Made by a program: the position numbers and the translations under genes
Shown: positions 25,417-33,561 of the stretch, piece after piece
How positions within the stretch are numbered: position 1 is the stretch's first letter
Layout of the letters: every line of letters starts with the position of its first letter
The notes under the pieces: model-generated
Seen by the model: the letters and a program-made list of their open reading frames with translations, nothing else
What the model was told of the DNA's origin: nothing
The model's database searches: none
DNA from: Acidobacteriota bacterium
GTDB lineage: Bacteria > Acidobacteriota > Thermoanaerobaculia > Thermoanaerobaculales > Thermoanaerobaculaceae
Reading direction: 5' to 3'
Length of the DNA stretch: 45,638 bases
Assembly (NCBI GenBank): GCA_003133645.1
Contig: PKYI01000199.1
Location: forward strand, 1-45,638

Positions 25417-26514
25417 CTACTTCCAACCTCGACCCTTTGCCGATCGCCACGTCAACCCTGCGTGGAACGCGACGTCGGCGCTGTTCCCGTAGACCATGAG
25501 GTTCTCGACCACCGAGGTCTCGAGGAGAAGGTCCCGGCCAACCCTGTGCTTGACGCCAACGGCGAACTCGACGGTCCGGTCGGAGAAATCGCCGAAGTGG
25601 CGTGCAACCGGGCCGGAGAGGAGGCCCTGAACGACAAGTGAGGTGCGCGGTGTCGCGCGGTATTCGACCGCGCTCATGACCGAGGGTTGATACCGCAGGA
25701 GATCGATACCGTGGGAATCCGAGTTTCCGAACGCGACCACGCCGAGGGAGCCGTAGAGGTTGAAGCGCCCCAGGCGCCAGCCTGTGTCGAGCCTCGCGCC
25801 GACATCCACCCCGCCGTCCGGCCGGCCCGCTACCTGATTGCCGACCGGCAGCTTGACGATGCCCGAGGCCACGAGCGACGGCGTCGTTTCGGACCCCTCC
25901 AGCAACTGGTGCTTCACCTCGAATGCCACGTGCTCGACGTGCCAGCCCGAGTCCTGGCCACCGTACTCCAGGATCGAGCCGTCCCTGTTGCGTACCCGGA
26001 ACAAGTAGCGGCCCCGCGGCGCCCGAAGGCGATCGTGGTTGATGGCGCCGACCGAACGTTCGAACCACTCGATAAACCCGTCCAGGATGCCGCCCCCTTG
26101 GTAGGAGGTCGAGCTGGCAATGCCTACCTGGGTCCGGTCGGTGACGCCGTACGCGACACCAAGGCGGAATCGAAGCGACTCGTAGTCCAGGAGGTAACGA
26201 TCCCCGCCATCGCAAAAGTAGTTGGCCCAATCGATTTGCTCTTGGACTGCCCACTGCCCCTCGCGCAAAGTCGCGGGAGTACCAAATGGGTGGTCCAGGT
26301 GAAACATCGTAGCCGGCGACTGCGAGCCCTGCGTAAGCGGACCGAGCCCAACCGCCGGTGACGTCGACCATGGCTCCAGGACCGGGTCTCCGACCGCCGG
26401 TACCTCTGCCGGGGCCTCGGGGCCGGCGGCCTGGGCCAGTGCCCCGGCGAGCAGCAGCGCCGCGGCGAGAATCGCCCAGCGCGGACGCCGCGGGGGTGTC
26501 ACGGCAGGAGTCAT
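25417..26514 (-). CDS. DUF3187-type outer-membrane protein
   Basis: The chosen start ATG 26514 gives 365 residues with an N-terminal signal peptide (PRWAILAAALLLAGALAQA). The rest alternates short beta strands and turns, as in a beta barrel: HLDHPFGTPATLREGQW, a YGVTDRTQVGI strand, LVASGIVKLPVGN, WRLGRFNLYGSLGV and a final GLTWRSAKGRGWK. This matches the DUF3187 family, thought to be outer-membrane barrels of unknown cargo. No strong ribosome site precedes the ATG (GAGAG only). It converges with the pirin gene and is downstream of the ketopantoate-reductase-like gene on the same strand. Confidence 0.82.
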   Translation of the reverse strand: MTPAVTPPRRPRWAILAAALLLAGALAQAAGPEAPAEVPAVGDPVLEPWSTSPAVGLGPLTQGSQSPATMFHLDHPFGTPATLREGQWAVQEQIDWANYFCDGGDRYLLDYESLRFRLGVAYGVTDRTQVGIASSTSYQGGGILDGFIEWFERSVGAINHDRLRAPRGRYLFRVRNRDGSILEYGGQDSGWHVEHVAFEVKHQLLEGSETTPSLVASGIVKLPVGNQVAGRPDGGVDVGARLDTGWRLGRFNLYGSLGVVAFGNSDSHGIDLLRYQPSVMSAVEYRATPRTSLVVQGLLSGPVARHFGDFSDRTVEFAVGVKHRVGRDLLLETSVVENLMVYGNSADVAFHAGLTWRSAKGRGWK

Positions 26515-26594
26515 CTCTCGGCGACCGGTGCTGCGTGCCGGTCCAGTCCAGGGTTTCCCGGTAGCGAGCCTTTGTTTGCGGCCATGTCTCTGAC

Positions 26595-27539
26595 CTAGAG
26601 GTGGCGCTCGCGGCACGCTTCTTCCGAGAAGATGTCCAGGAAGTCGGCCGCCGGGGTCTGGATCCCCGATTCCCTGGCCAGGGTGGCGAGGCTGCGGCCG
26701 ACTGCCGTGGCCTCGCCGGCAGTCGGAAGCCACCAGAGATCCCCATCCCGCGGCACGACCGCCGCAACGCGTCGTATCGCCTTGATCGCCCACCATTCGG
26801 GCAGCGCCGCCAGACAGGCGCACCTCGCATCCAGATCGAAACCACACGATCGCAGCAAAGAAAGCCTCTGCCGCACCGCCCGCGTCGCAACGGTGATGAG
26901 GTCCGGCGTCGCGCTGAGCGGGAGCCCCTGCTGCGCAGCGGCAAGCATTGCGCCACGCAGGGAACTCAACCAGGCGGACGTCACGGTGAGCCAGCGCTGC
27001 ATGTCCGGCCGGCAAGAGGCTCTGATACCCGCTTTGAGCAGCGCGCTGGCGATCCACCGGTCGACATCCCGTGGACGGCCGACCAACGGACCCACGACGG
27101 TGCACGGCAACGCCAAGGGGCGACAGCTGCGCTCGGGGGCTCCTCCAGACACACTCTCCTCGAACCCAGGGAACATCACGGTGATCCCGAGATCCCCCAC
27201 CTGTGCGAGTTCGGGAACTGGGGCTCGGGCAACCACGAGGAGTGCCCTCCCCGGCCGGCCCCCCGCGAGCTTCCGGAGGTGGCCAGGATCGTCACCGGGG
27301 GAAACCTCCGCGACGGTCAAGCCGGATCGCGGCGTGACTCCTGGTTTGGCTTCTGGCAACACGAAAGAGGGTCCGCTTGCGTTCGCGACGACGGCAACTG
27401 CGGCAATGGCCTCTGCCGGCACCCTCGCCACGGGCTCGCCAGGGACCGCGACCCCGACTTCCAGTCCCGTGCCTGCAAGGCGTTGCGCGAGTGCGCGGTG
27501 TCTCACACCGAAGTCCGTCACCATGACGCGCATGCTCAC
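26595..27539 (-). CDS. Ketopantoate-reductase-like protein without a clear dinucleotide motif
   Basis: 314 residues. The C-terminal half resembles the helical domain of ApbA/PanE-type reductases (MQRWLTVTSAWLSSLRGAML, AAAQQGLPLS, and a final TPAADFLDIF). The N-terminal half has the strand-helix order of a Rossmann fold (MRVMVTDFGVRHRALAQRL, ITVMFPGFEE) but FGVRHR replaces the normal GxGxxG, so NADPH binding is doubtful. It may be a relative that lost the cofactor or a divergent binding protein. A second, diverged copy of its C-terminus is at 37931-38119. It probably shares a transcript with the DUF3187 gene 80 bp downstream. Confidence 0.6.
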   Translation of the reverse strand: MSMRVMVTDFGVRHRALAQRLAGTGLEVGVAVPGEPVARVPAEAIAAVAVVANASGPSFVLPEAKPGVTPRSGLTVAEVSPGDDPGHLRKLAGGRPGRALLVVARAPVPELAQVGDLGITVMFPGFEESVSGGAPERSCRPLALPCTVVGPLVGRPRDVDRWIASALLKAGIRASCRPDMQRWLTVTSAWLSSLRGAMLAAAQQGLPLSATPDLITVATRAVRQRLSLLRSCGFDLDARCACLAALPEWWAIKAIRRVAAVVPRDGDLWWLPTAGEATAVGRSLATLARESGIQTPAADFLDIFSEEACRERHL

Positions 27540-27677
27540 CTTCCGTCCTGGATCTCCCCCGGACCTCCTGAGAGGTTCGGGGCGATGCTCACAACCAGAC
27601 CCACCGACACGACGCCCGCGTTCATTCGGCCGGTCCTGGCGATGCTCACGCCAGCGACGCGTGGAGTGGCCACCGTC

Positions 27678-27941
27678 CTACCAGATCGAGGCACTGTGTG
27701 ATCGGGCCGCCCCGGTGACCGGACCGGTTGGTCCGCTCACCTCCTCAATGCCCCCTCCCAGCACCTTGTAAAGGGTGACCACGTTCGCCTGCTCGGCCAG
27801 CCGCGTGCTGATCAAGCTCTGCTGCGCGGCGAACATCGACCCCTGGGCGACCAGCACGCTCAGGTAGCTGTCGATCCCTGCGTTGTATCTCGCGTTTGAC
27901 AGACGATTCGCTTCTTCCAGAGCGTTTACGAGGGCCGCCCG
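27678..27941 (-). pseudogene. Relic of a NodT/OprM-type efflux outer-membrane protein (C-terminus)
   Basis: About 65 codons read as the end of a TolC-like factor: NALEEANRLSNARYNAGIDS, YLSVLVAQGSMFAAQQSL, then NVVTLYKVLGGG. This is the last alpha-hairpin and strand of the family. The frame is open upstream to 28142, but that part is not homologous and overlaps a relic on the other strand. About 400 residues are missing. It could be the last piece of the efflux operon whose first genes (TetR, HlyD N-terminus) are at 36797-37593 on the same strand. Confidence 0.8.
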
Positions 27942-28107
27942 CGCTACCCACTGCAGCACCAGCGTGCGGCGGAGCGTCAGGGTGTTGCCGAAGGTATGCA
28001 CGACCGCCACGATCATACGAGGCAGGAGTGGCTCGTCCTCGGGCGAAGCTGTGCCGATCATCTCCCTCGCCGTCTGGCACGCCTCCTGCCTAGGCCGGCC
28101 CAAGAGC

Positions 28108-28461
28108 TCCGTGCATGCGATCACTCCCAACTCCGTAGGCAACGCCCTGAAATCCCTGCCCCCGGTGACAGGATGACCATCGCGGGGCGACAGAACAACG
28201 ATTGCGTGGAGCTATCGGTACACGATAACGGAGTGGGAATTACGTCAAGACGACTGGTCGCTCTGTCTTCACGGCCAATGCAGAGCCTGGGCCAAACCCC
28301 ATAAGAGTACGACTCGCCAATCGGCCTGACCCTCTGTCGCGATCTGGTGCGCGCCAGCAGCAGTGATCTGAAGCTCGCCAGCGATCCAGGTCTTGACATG
28401 GCGGCAACGCTGGCGCTCTCGCACGGACCGGGCTTGGCGAAGATCCAGTCCCGGCCAACAT
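28108..28461 (+). pseudogene. Degraded histidine-kinase ATPase domain
   Basis: The kinase ATPase boxes can be followed with damage: an N-box-like AITPNSVGNALKSLPP in one frame, then after a frame shift near 28165 MTIAGRQNNDCVELSVHDNG with VGI (G1-box), a TAA at 28302, and IGLTLCRDLVRASSSDLKLA (G2-box) running to a stop at 28461. The order and spacing fit a HATPase_c domain; the Gly-rich lid is eroded. Everything upstream of the N-box is missing. It is antisense to the open but non-homologous upstream part of the NodT relic frame. Confidence 0.65.
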
Positions 28462-28485
28462 AAGGCTGCCCTTCTCTGCCCTTTC

Positions 28486-29658
28486 TCATGGGACTACCAT
28501 CAGGCCGGTGCGAAACTGTGCATTGAACTTGCGGTTGTAATCCAGGATCGTCTCACCCCAGCCGTTGAAGTACTGGACAAACCAGTAGCCGTTCAGCCCG
28601 CGAGCGCCGATCCGGTCGAAGAACCGGGCGCTTGATCGCAGAGGCACAACGGCATTGACCTCAATGCTCCCGAAATGGGCCTTGGCCCCCTTGCGCAAGC
28701 TCGTGCTCAGGCGCCAACCGTTCTTGTTCACACCGATCAGCACGTCCGCGTACCCGCGGTAGGCCGCAATGTCGGGATTTTCCGATTTGTCGAGGTAGCG
28801 GTAGATCATCGGAGAGATGAAGAAATGGTAGTCGCCTGCCGTCACCCAATCGAGGCGGGGGCGCACGTAGAGAAGATTGATGCTGCGCGACTCCGAACCG
28901 CCCTGGCCATTGGATTCGTGGCCGAGGCCGGATTCGAGTCCGAACCAGGTCCTATTGCTTTGCGAGACCCACAGCTGCTCCTGCTGGAAAAAGAGGCGCG
29001 GACGGTAGGATGTGTCGTGAAACGGGGCGGAGCTGTCGTGCAGATCCCAGAGGGAGGTCTGGGAATACGAGAAGTAGACGGGGAGCAGATCGATGGGCTG
29101 GTATTTCAGGCTGACCTGGAACTTGGCGTTGAGGCCGCCGTTGCCGCCGACGCCGAAGTAGACCGGCTCGTAACGCGAGAGGCCCGGCAATAGCCGCGTG
29201 CTCCGGCGCAACGCCGTCTCGTGCGCGACCGCCTTTGGATCGTTCGCGGGAAGCTCGGCCTCCCCGACGCTCGCGCGGGCCGGATCCTCGCCCTCGAGAA
29301 CGGAGAACATCACAGGCTGGGATTCGACCTGCGTCAATTCCAGGACGACCGGCCCGAGCAATCCGGGCCGCAGCTGGAATCGATACGACAATTGCAGGTA
29401 CCCTCCGGGCGGGATGATGTCCTCGCCCTCCGGGACATCTGTCGTCAGCACCACGTCCTCCGAGCGGGCCGATCCGGAATGCAGGCGCGCGGAGAGTGAC
29501 TTGTCCACGATCCAGGTCATCGGTTCGGTGCCAGCGTTGGTGACCATCACCCTAACGGAGACCAAGGCGCCGCCTGCGACCGACACGATCTCCGGCACGA
29601 GCATCACGTGGGCATGCGCCAGGGCCGCCAGAATGGGCAGGGCGGAAGCGCAGAGCAT
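28486..29658 (-). CDS. pldA: Outer-membrane phospholipase A (OMPLA type)
   Basis: 390 residues with an N-terminal signal peptide. The first 130 residues form an extra beta domain; the barrel begins near 160 (YEPVYFGVGGNGGLNAKF). The catalytic site reads GLGHESNGQ with His247 and Ser249, and Asn261 in SRSINLLYVRP, the equivalents of His142, Ser144 and Asn156 of the E. coli enzyme. Dimeric and calcium-dependent in the family, it hydrolyses phospholipids that reach the outer leaflet of the outer membrane, often after membrane damage. It ends with the typical NGWGETILDYNR and RTGLMVV strands. AAAGGA lies about 11 nt before the ATG. It stands alone on its strand. Confidence 0.9.
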   Translation of the reverse strand: MLCASALPILAALAHAHVMLVPEIVSVAGGALVSVRVMVTNAGTEPMTWIVDKSLSARLHSGSARSEDVVLTTDVPEGEDIIPPGGYLQLSYRFQLRPGLLGPVVLELTQVESQPVMFSVLEGEDPARASVGEAELPANDPKAVAHETALRRSTRLLPGLSRYEPVYFGVGGNGGLNAKFQVSLKYQPIDLLPVYFSYSQTSLWDLHDSSAPFHDTSYRPRLFFQQEQLWVSQSNRTWFGLESGLGHESNGQGGSESRSINLLYVRPRLDWVTAGDYHFFISPMIYRYLDKSENPDIAAYRGYADVLIGVNKNGWRLSTSLRKGAKAHFGSIEVNAVVPLRSSARFFDRIGARGLNGYWFVQYFNGWGETILDYNRKFNAQFRTGLMVVP

Positions 29659-29746
29659 TAGAGCGAATTCCTTTCCGTCATTCCCTTCCGGAATCCCAAT
29701 GCCCGGCCCTGATGGCCTGCCCCCAGTCGCGGTATCAGATCTCCAG

Positions 29747-29893
29747 CTAGACCTTCCATAGGATGCTCACAGTCGCGATGTCGGGCAGCGGGACATGCGT
29801 ATGCACTACCAAGAATGCAGAAGGCAGCGCGTACCTGAGTGGGCGAATGCGCTCGAGATCGGCGCCAATAATGAGAATAGGCGTATGGGCCAT
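29747..29893 (-). CDS. Possible small protein, 48 residues
   Basis: ATG 29893 with GGAGA about 9 nt upstream opens MAHTPILIIGADLERIRPLR and ends at TAG 29747. The first strand and turn resemble the start of a receiver or Rossmann domain, but the frame stops after 48 codons. It lies between the phospholipase gene and the end of the NodT gene. It may be a fragment. Support is weak. Confidence 0.3.
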   Translation of the reverse strand: MAHTPILIIGADLERIRPLRYALPSAFLVVHTHVPLPDIATVSILWKV

Positions 29894-29944
29894 GACAAGT
29901 GTCTCCGGGTGCCTGTTGGTGGGATCGCCCCCGATCCTAGAATG

Positions 29945-31336
29945 TCAGTTCGTTGTGTCGGCCCAGCCGCCGCCCAATGCCTTGATCAGCGACGCATAGG
30001 CCTGGAAGGCCTGCGCCCGCGCGTCGGTCGCAGTACGATCGCTCGTGGTGTAGCTAATCTGGGCATCGAGCAGGGTCAGCAGATTGTCCTCACCCGCCCG
30101 GTAACGTTGCCGCGCCAGATCGAGTGCGATGGCGCTTGCCTGCCTCGCGGCGTCCTGCTCGCGCACCCGTGCAAGCGCGGCGGCATAGCGGTTGATTGCG
30201 GTCTCGCTGTCCGCAAACGCGGCAAGCACCGCCTTCTCATAGCGCGCGCCTGCGGCGTCGGCGCGCGCATCGGCGCCGCGAATCTGGGCGCGGATACGAC
30301 CGCCTGAGAAGATCGGCCAGCGGATCGACGGGCCGATCGAAAAGCGCAGGCTATCGCCGCTGACCAGATCGCCCGAATCGCGCGCCTGTTGACCAACCGA
30401 GCCGATCAGCGAAACGCTCGGGAAGAGCTGCGCGATCTGGACGCCGACGTCGCTCGTCGCCGCGGCGAGATCGGCCTCCGCGGCGAGGATATCGGGTCGG
30501 CGCCGCAGCAGATCGGAACGCAGACCGACGCCGACGATACTAGGTGTCGCCGGCAAGGCGCGACTGCCCTCGACGAGCCAGGACAAGGCCTCGGGCGGAC
30601 GGCCGGTCAGGAGCGCGAGCTGGTTCGCATCGGCACGGATATCGGCGCGGGCGTTCTCGATGGAAGCGGCTGTATTGCGCGCCTGGGCCTCGGCGCGCGC
30701 GTCATCGAACCGCGACGCTTCGCCGGCGGTGAACTGCTGATGGACCAGCCGGGCGATGTCGGCCTGCGCGCCAACATCGGCGAGCGTGCTGACGAGTGTC
30801 GCCTGTGATCGGCGCAAGCTGGCATAGGTGCGAGCGACCTCCGCCACGATCTGCAACAGCGTCTCGCGCCGTCGCGCGGCGGCTGCCGCGACGCGGCGGT
30901 CGGCCGCTTCGACCGAGCGACGCGTGCCGCCCCACAAGTCGAGTTCCCACGACGCATCGAACCCGCCGTCGAACAGAGAATAGCGCCGATCGAAGCCGGG
31001 AATGAGGCCGACGGGCAATTGCCCGTTGGCGCTCAGCTGCTGTTCGGTTGCCGACGCGGTCGCGTCGACCTGTGGCAGCCGACCGCCCGCGGCGGCGTCG
31101 CGAGAGGCGCGCGCTTCGCGCAGCCGGGCGTCCGCCTCGCGCAGATCGAGGTTGGCGGCAACGGCATCGCGCAGCAATCCGCTCAGGATCGGATCACCGA
31201 GTTTCTCCCACGGCGAGAGGTCGACGGCGGCGGCGAAGCTCCAATTGGCGTCCGCGCCGGGCACGGCCGGGCGCATATAGTTCGGACCCACGGTGCATCC
31301 CGCAAGCAGCAGGAATAGGGGTAAACTTCGACGCAT
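29945..31336 (-). CDS. NodT/OprM-family efflux outer-membrane lipoprotein
   Basis: 463 residues. The lipobox LLLAGC is followed by TVGPNYMRP, the standard start of the mature NodT/OprM family. Two repeats of the TolC-like fold follow, with ANLDLREADARLREARASRD, TYASLRRSQATLVSTLADVG in the first half and RYEKAVLAAFADSETAINRY and RYRAGEDNLLTLLDAQ in the second. It forms the trimeric exit duct that joins a HlyD adaptor to the outside. It is the last gene of the ABC-2 efflux operon, 3 bp after the permease gene. Codon and amino-acid style (frequent gatcg, Ala and Asp-rich loops) suggest an alphaproteobacterial source, by inference. Confidence 0.92.
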   Translation of the reverse strand: MRRSLPLFLLLAGCTVGPNYMRPAVPGADANWSFAAAVDLSPWEKLGDPILSGLLRDAVAANLDLREADARLREARASRDAAAGGRLPQVDATASATEQQLSANGQLPVGLIPGFDRRYSLFDGGFDASWELDLWGGTRRSVEAADRRVAAAAARRRETLLQIVAEVARTYASLRRSQATLVSTLADVGAQADIARLVHQQFTAGEASRFDDARAEAQARNTAASIENARADIRADANQLALLTGRPPEALSWLVEGSRALPATPSIVGVGLRSDLLRRRPDILAAEADLAAATSDVGVQIAQLFPSVSLIGSVGQQARDSGDLVSGDSLRFSIGPSIRWPIFSGGRIRAQIRGADARADAAGARYEKAVLAAFADSETAINRYAAALARVREQDAARQASAIALDLARQRYRAGEDNLLTLLDAQISYTTSDRTATDARAQAFQAYASLIKALGGGWADTTN

Positions 31337-31339
31337 CGG

Positions 31340-32446
31340 CTACTCCATTCGCGATCGGAAAAGCAGCGATGCTGCGGTCAGGGCGGCCGCCGCGATGAGC
31401 GCGAGCGGCCAGGTGTTTGCGAGCACGTCGGTTGAGGTCATTCCCTTCAGGAAGACGCCCTCGGTGATCTTGAGAAAATGGGTCGGCGGGTTGATCTGGG
31501 CGATGACCTGCAGCCAGCCCGGCATGTTCTCGACCGGGCTCGCATAGCCCGAGAGCAGGACCGCCGGGACCGTCACCAGGAACATGCCGAGAAACGCCTG
31601 CTGCTGCGTCGATGAGAGGACCGAGATCAGCATACCGATTCCGGTCAGCGCGAGGAGGTAGAAGAACAGCGCGACATATAGGGCAGGAACCGACCCCGTC
31701 AGCGGCACGCCGAAGACTGTCGGAATGACAATGACATAGCTCGTCACGATGAACGTCCCGATCAGCACGGGCGCGACCATTTTGCCAATGAGGATTTCGT
31801 GCGTCCGGAGCGGCGATACCATCAGTTGATCGAAGGTGCCGAGTTCGCGCTCGCGCGCGACCGATTGCGTCACGACCCCCATCGCCGACACGATGCAGAT
31901 GATCGCGACCAGCGAGGGCATCGTGAACCAGAGATAATCGAGATTGGGGTTGAACCAGTTGGTCACGATCGAGCCGCCCCTGCGCGCTGGACGCGACACG
32001 CGAACGTCCGCCGCGACGGTGCCGACAATCCGGCTGAGATAGCCGGCGACGATCTGCGCGGCGTTGGAACGCCGGCCGTCGTAGATCGCACCGATCGTCC
32101 CGCCGCGCCCAGCAGCGACATCGGCGGAAAATCCGTCATCGAACCGCAGCGCGGCAATCACCTGCTGCCGGTCGATCGCACGGGTCAGCGCGGCCTGGTC
32201 GCGAAGCACGACCACCCGCGCGACATTGGGGCTGGCTGCGATCTGTTGGATGACTTCCTGGCTCCAGGCGCCGCCGTCCCGGTTATAGACGCCGACCGAG
32301 ATGTTGCGGACCTCGAGCGTGGTCGCGAACCCAAACAGGACAAGCTGGATCAGCGGGGGCACAATGAGTGTCAAACGGGCACGTGGGTCGCGAAACACCG
32401 CCCATAGCTCCTTGACGATGATCGCCCGAAGGTGCGGCCTGATCAT
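31340..32446 (-). CDS. ABC-2 type transporter permease (second)
   Basis: ATG 32446 overlaps the stop of the preceding permease gene (ATGA); 368 residues. The ABC2_membrane layout is clear: one N-terminal helix (LTLIVPPLIQLVLFGFATTL), a large periplasmic domain (about 50-170), then five helices, with the ABC-2 signature RERELGTFDQLMVSPLRTHE between the second and third. The product pairs with the other permease to form the channel for export driven by the double ATPase. It looks like YbhR of the E. coli YbhGFSR exporter. Substrate unknown; drugs or cations are the usual cargo. Confidence 0.9.
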   Translation of the reverse strand: MIRPHLRAIIVKELWAVFRDPRARLTLIVPPLIQLVLFGFATTLEVRNISVGVYNRDGGAWSQEVIQQIAASPNVARVVVLRDQAALTRAIDRQQVIAALRFDDGFSADVAAGRGGTIGAIYDGRRSNAAQIVAGYLSRIVGTVAADVRVSRPARRGGSIVTNWFNPNLDYLWFTMPSLVAIICIVSAMGVVTQSVARERELGTFDQLMVSPLRTHEILIGKMVAPVLIGTFIVTSYVIVIPTVFGVPLTGSVPALYVALFFYLLALTGIGMLISVLSSTQQQAFLGMFLVTVPAVLLSGYASPVENMPGWLQVIAQINPPTHFLKITEGVFLKGMTSTDVLANTWPLALIAAAALTAASLLFRSRME

Positions 32447-33561
32447 GCGATCCTTCGCTTCGTCAAGCGGATCGCGACCGTGAAGAAGATCGCGCCGAAT
32501 GCGAGCAGGACGCCGATATTGGGCCAGTACAGCGCCCATTCGTCGCCGGCGATGAACACGGTCTGTAGTGGCGGGATCACATAGCGGGCGGAGACGATAT
32601 AGGTCACCGCCTGAATCCACTTCGGCATCGAGGCGATCTCGAACAGAAACCCTGACAGCAGCATCGTCGGGAGAAACGCGGTCAGCAGCGCGATCTGGCT
32701 CGCCACGAACTGGTTCTTGGAGGCGGCGGAGATCAGCAGGCCTTGGCCCAACGCGGGCATCAGGAACGCCGAAGCGATCAAGAATAGCGCGAGCAGCGAT
32801 CCGCGAAACGGCACGCCGAACACGAACACCGCGGCCAGCGCACACAACGTCATCGACATCAGCCCGAGCAGGAAATAGGGCACGACCTTGGTCGCGATGA
32901 ACTCGCCCATGCCGATCGGCGTCGCCATGATCGCTTCCATCGTGCCGCGCTCCCACTCGCGCGCCACGACGAGTGCCGTAAGCAGGGTGCCGATCATCGT
33001 CATGACGACGGCGATCGACCCCGGGATCAGGAAGAAACGGCTGGCGAGATCGGGATTGAACCAGAAACGGTCGGAGGTCTGGATCGCGGGCGGCAGCGGC
33101 GCACCCGATTGCCGCGCGGCGCTCCAGTTGGCGCGCACGCCTTCGGCATAGGCAGCGACGAAACTGGCGGTGTTTGGTCCGCCGCCATCGGTGATGACCT
33201 GGATCGTGCCGCCGCCGTTCGCATCGTCGCGGCCGAACCCATTGGGGATGACGACGATACCCTTGATCCGTCCAGTCACAAGTTCGCGTCCGAGCATTGC
33301 GACGCTCCCCGTCTCCCGGACGTCGAACCAGCGAGAGGATTGGTAAGCCCCGGCCAGGCTCGCCGAAGCGTGGCTAGAGTCCTGGATCGACAAACCGATC
33401 CTCGTACGCGCAGTATCGAGATTGACGGCGTAACCGAACAGAAACAGCAGAACCATCGGCAGGACAATGACAATGAGCGCGGTTGACGGATCGCGAACGA
33501 TCTGCCGGCTTTCCTTCACCATCATTGCGATGAAGCGTCGCTGATCGAAGCGGGCGTTCAT
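32443..33561 (-). CDS. ABC-2 type transporter permease (first)
   Basis: 372 residues with the same fold as the next gene: an N-terminal helix (VIVLPMVLLFLFGYAVNL), a periplasmic domain (about 45-180), then five helices; the signature is REWERGTMEAIMATPIGMGE. It resembles YbhS. Its start overlaps the stop of the ATPase gene (ATGA) and its own stop overlaps the next permease, so subunits should be made in fixed ratio. The two permeases are paralogues and probably form a heterodimer. Confidence 0.9.
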   Translation of the reverse strand: MNARFDQRRFIAMMVKESRQIVRDPSTALIVIVLPMVLLFLFGYAVNLDTARTRIGLSIQDSSHASASLAGAYQSSRWFDVRETGSVAMLGRELVTGRIKGIVVIPNGFGRDDANGGGTIQVITDGGGPNTASFVAAYAEGVRANWSAARQSGAPLPPAIQTSDRFWFNPDLASRFFLIPGSIAVVMTMIGTLLTALVVAREWERGTMEAIMATPIGMGEFIATKVVPYFLLGLMSMTLCALAAVFVFGVPFRGSLLALFLIASAFLMPALGQGLLISAASKNQFVASQIALLTAFLPTMLLSGFLFEIASMPKWIQAVTYIVSARYVIPPLQTVFIAGDEWALYWPNIGVLLAFGAIFFTVAIRLTKRRIA

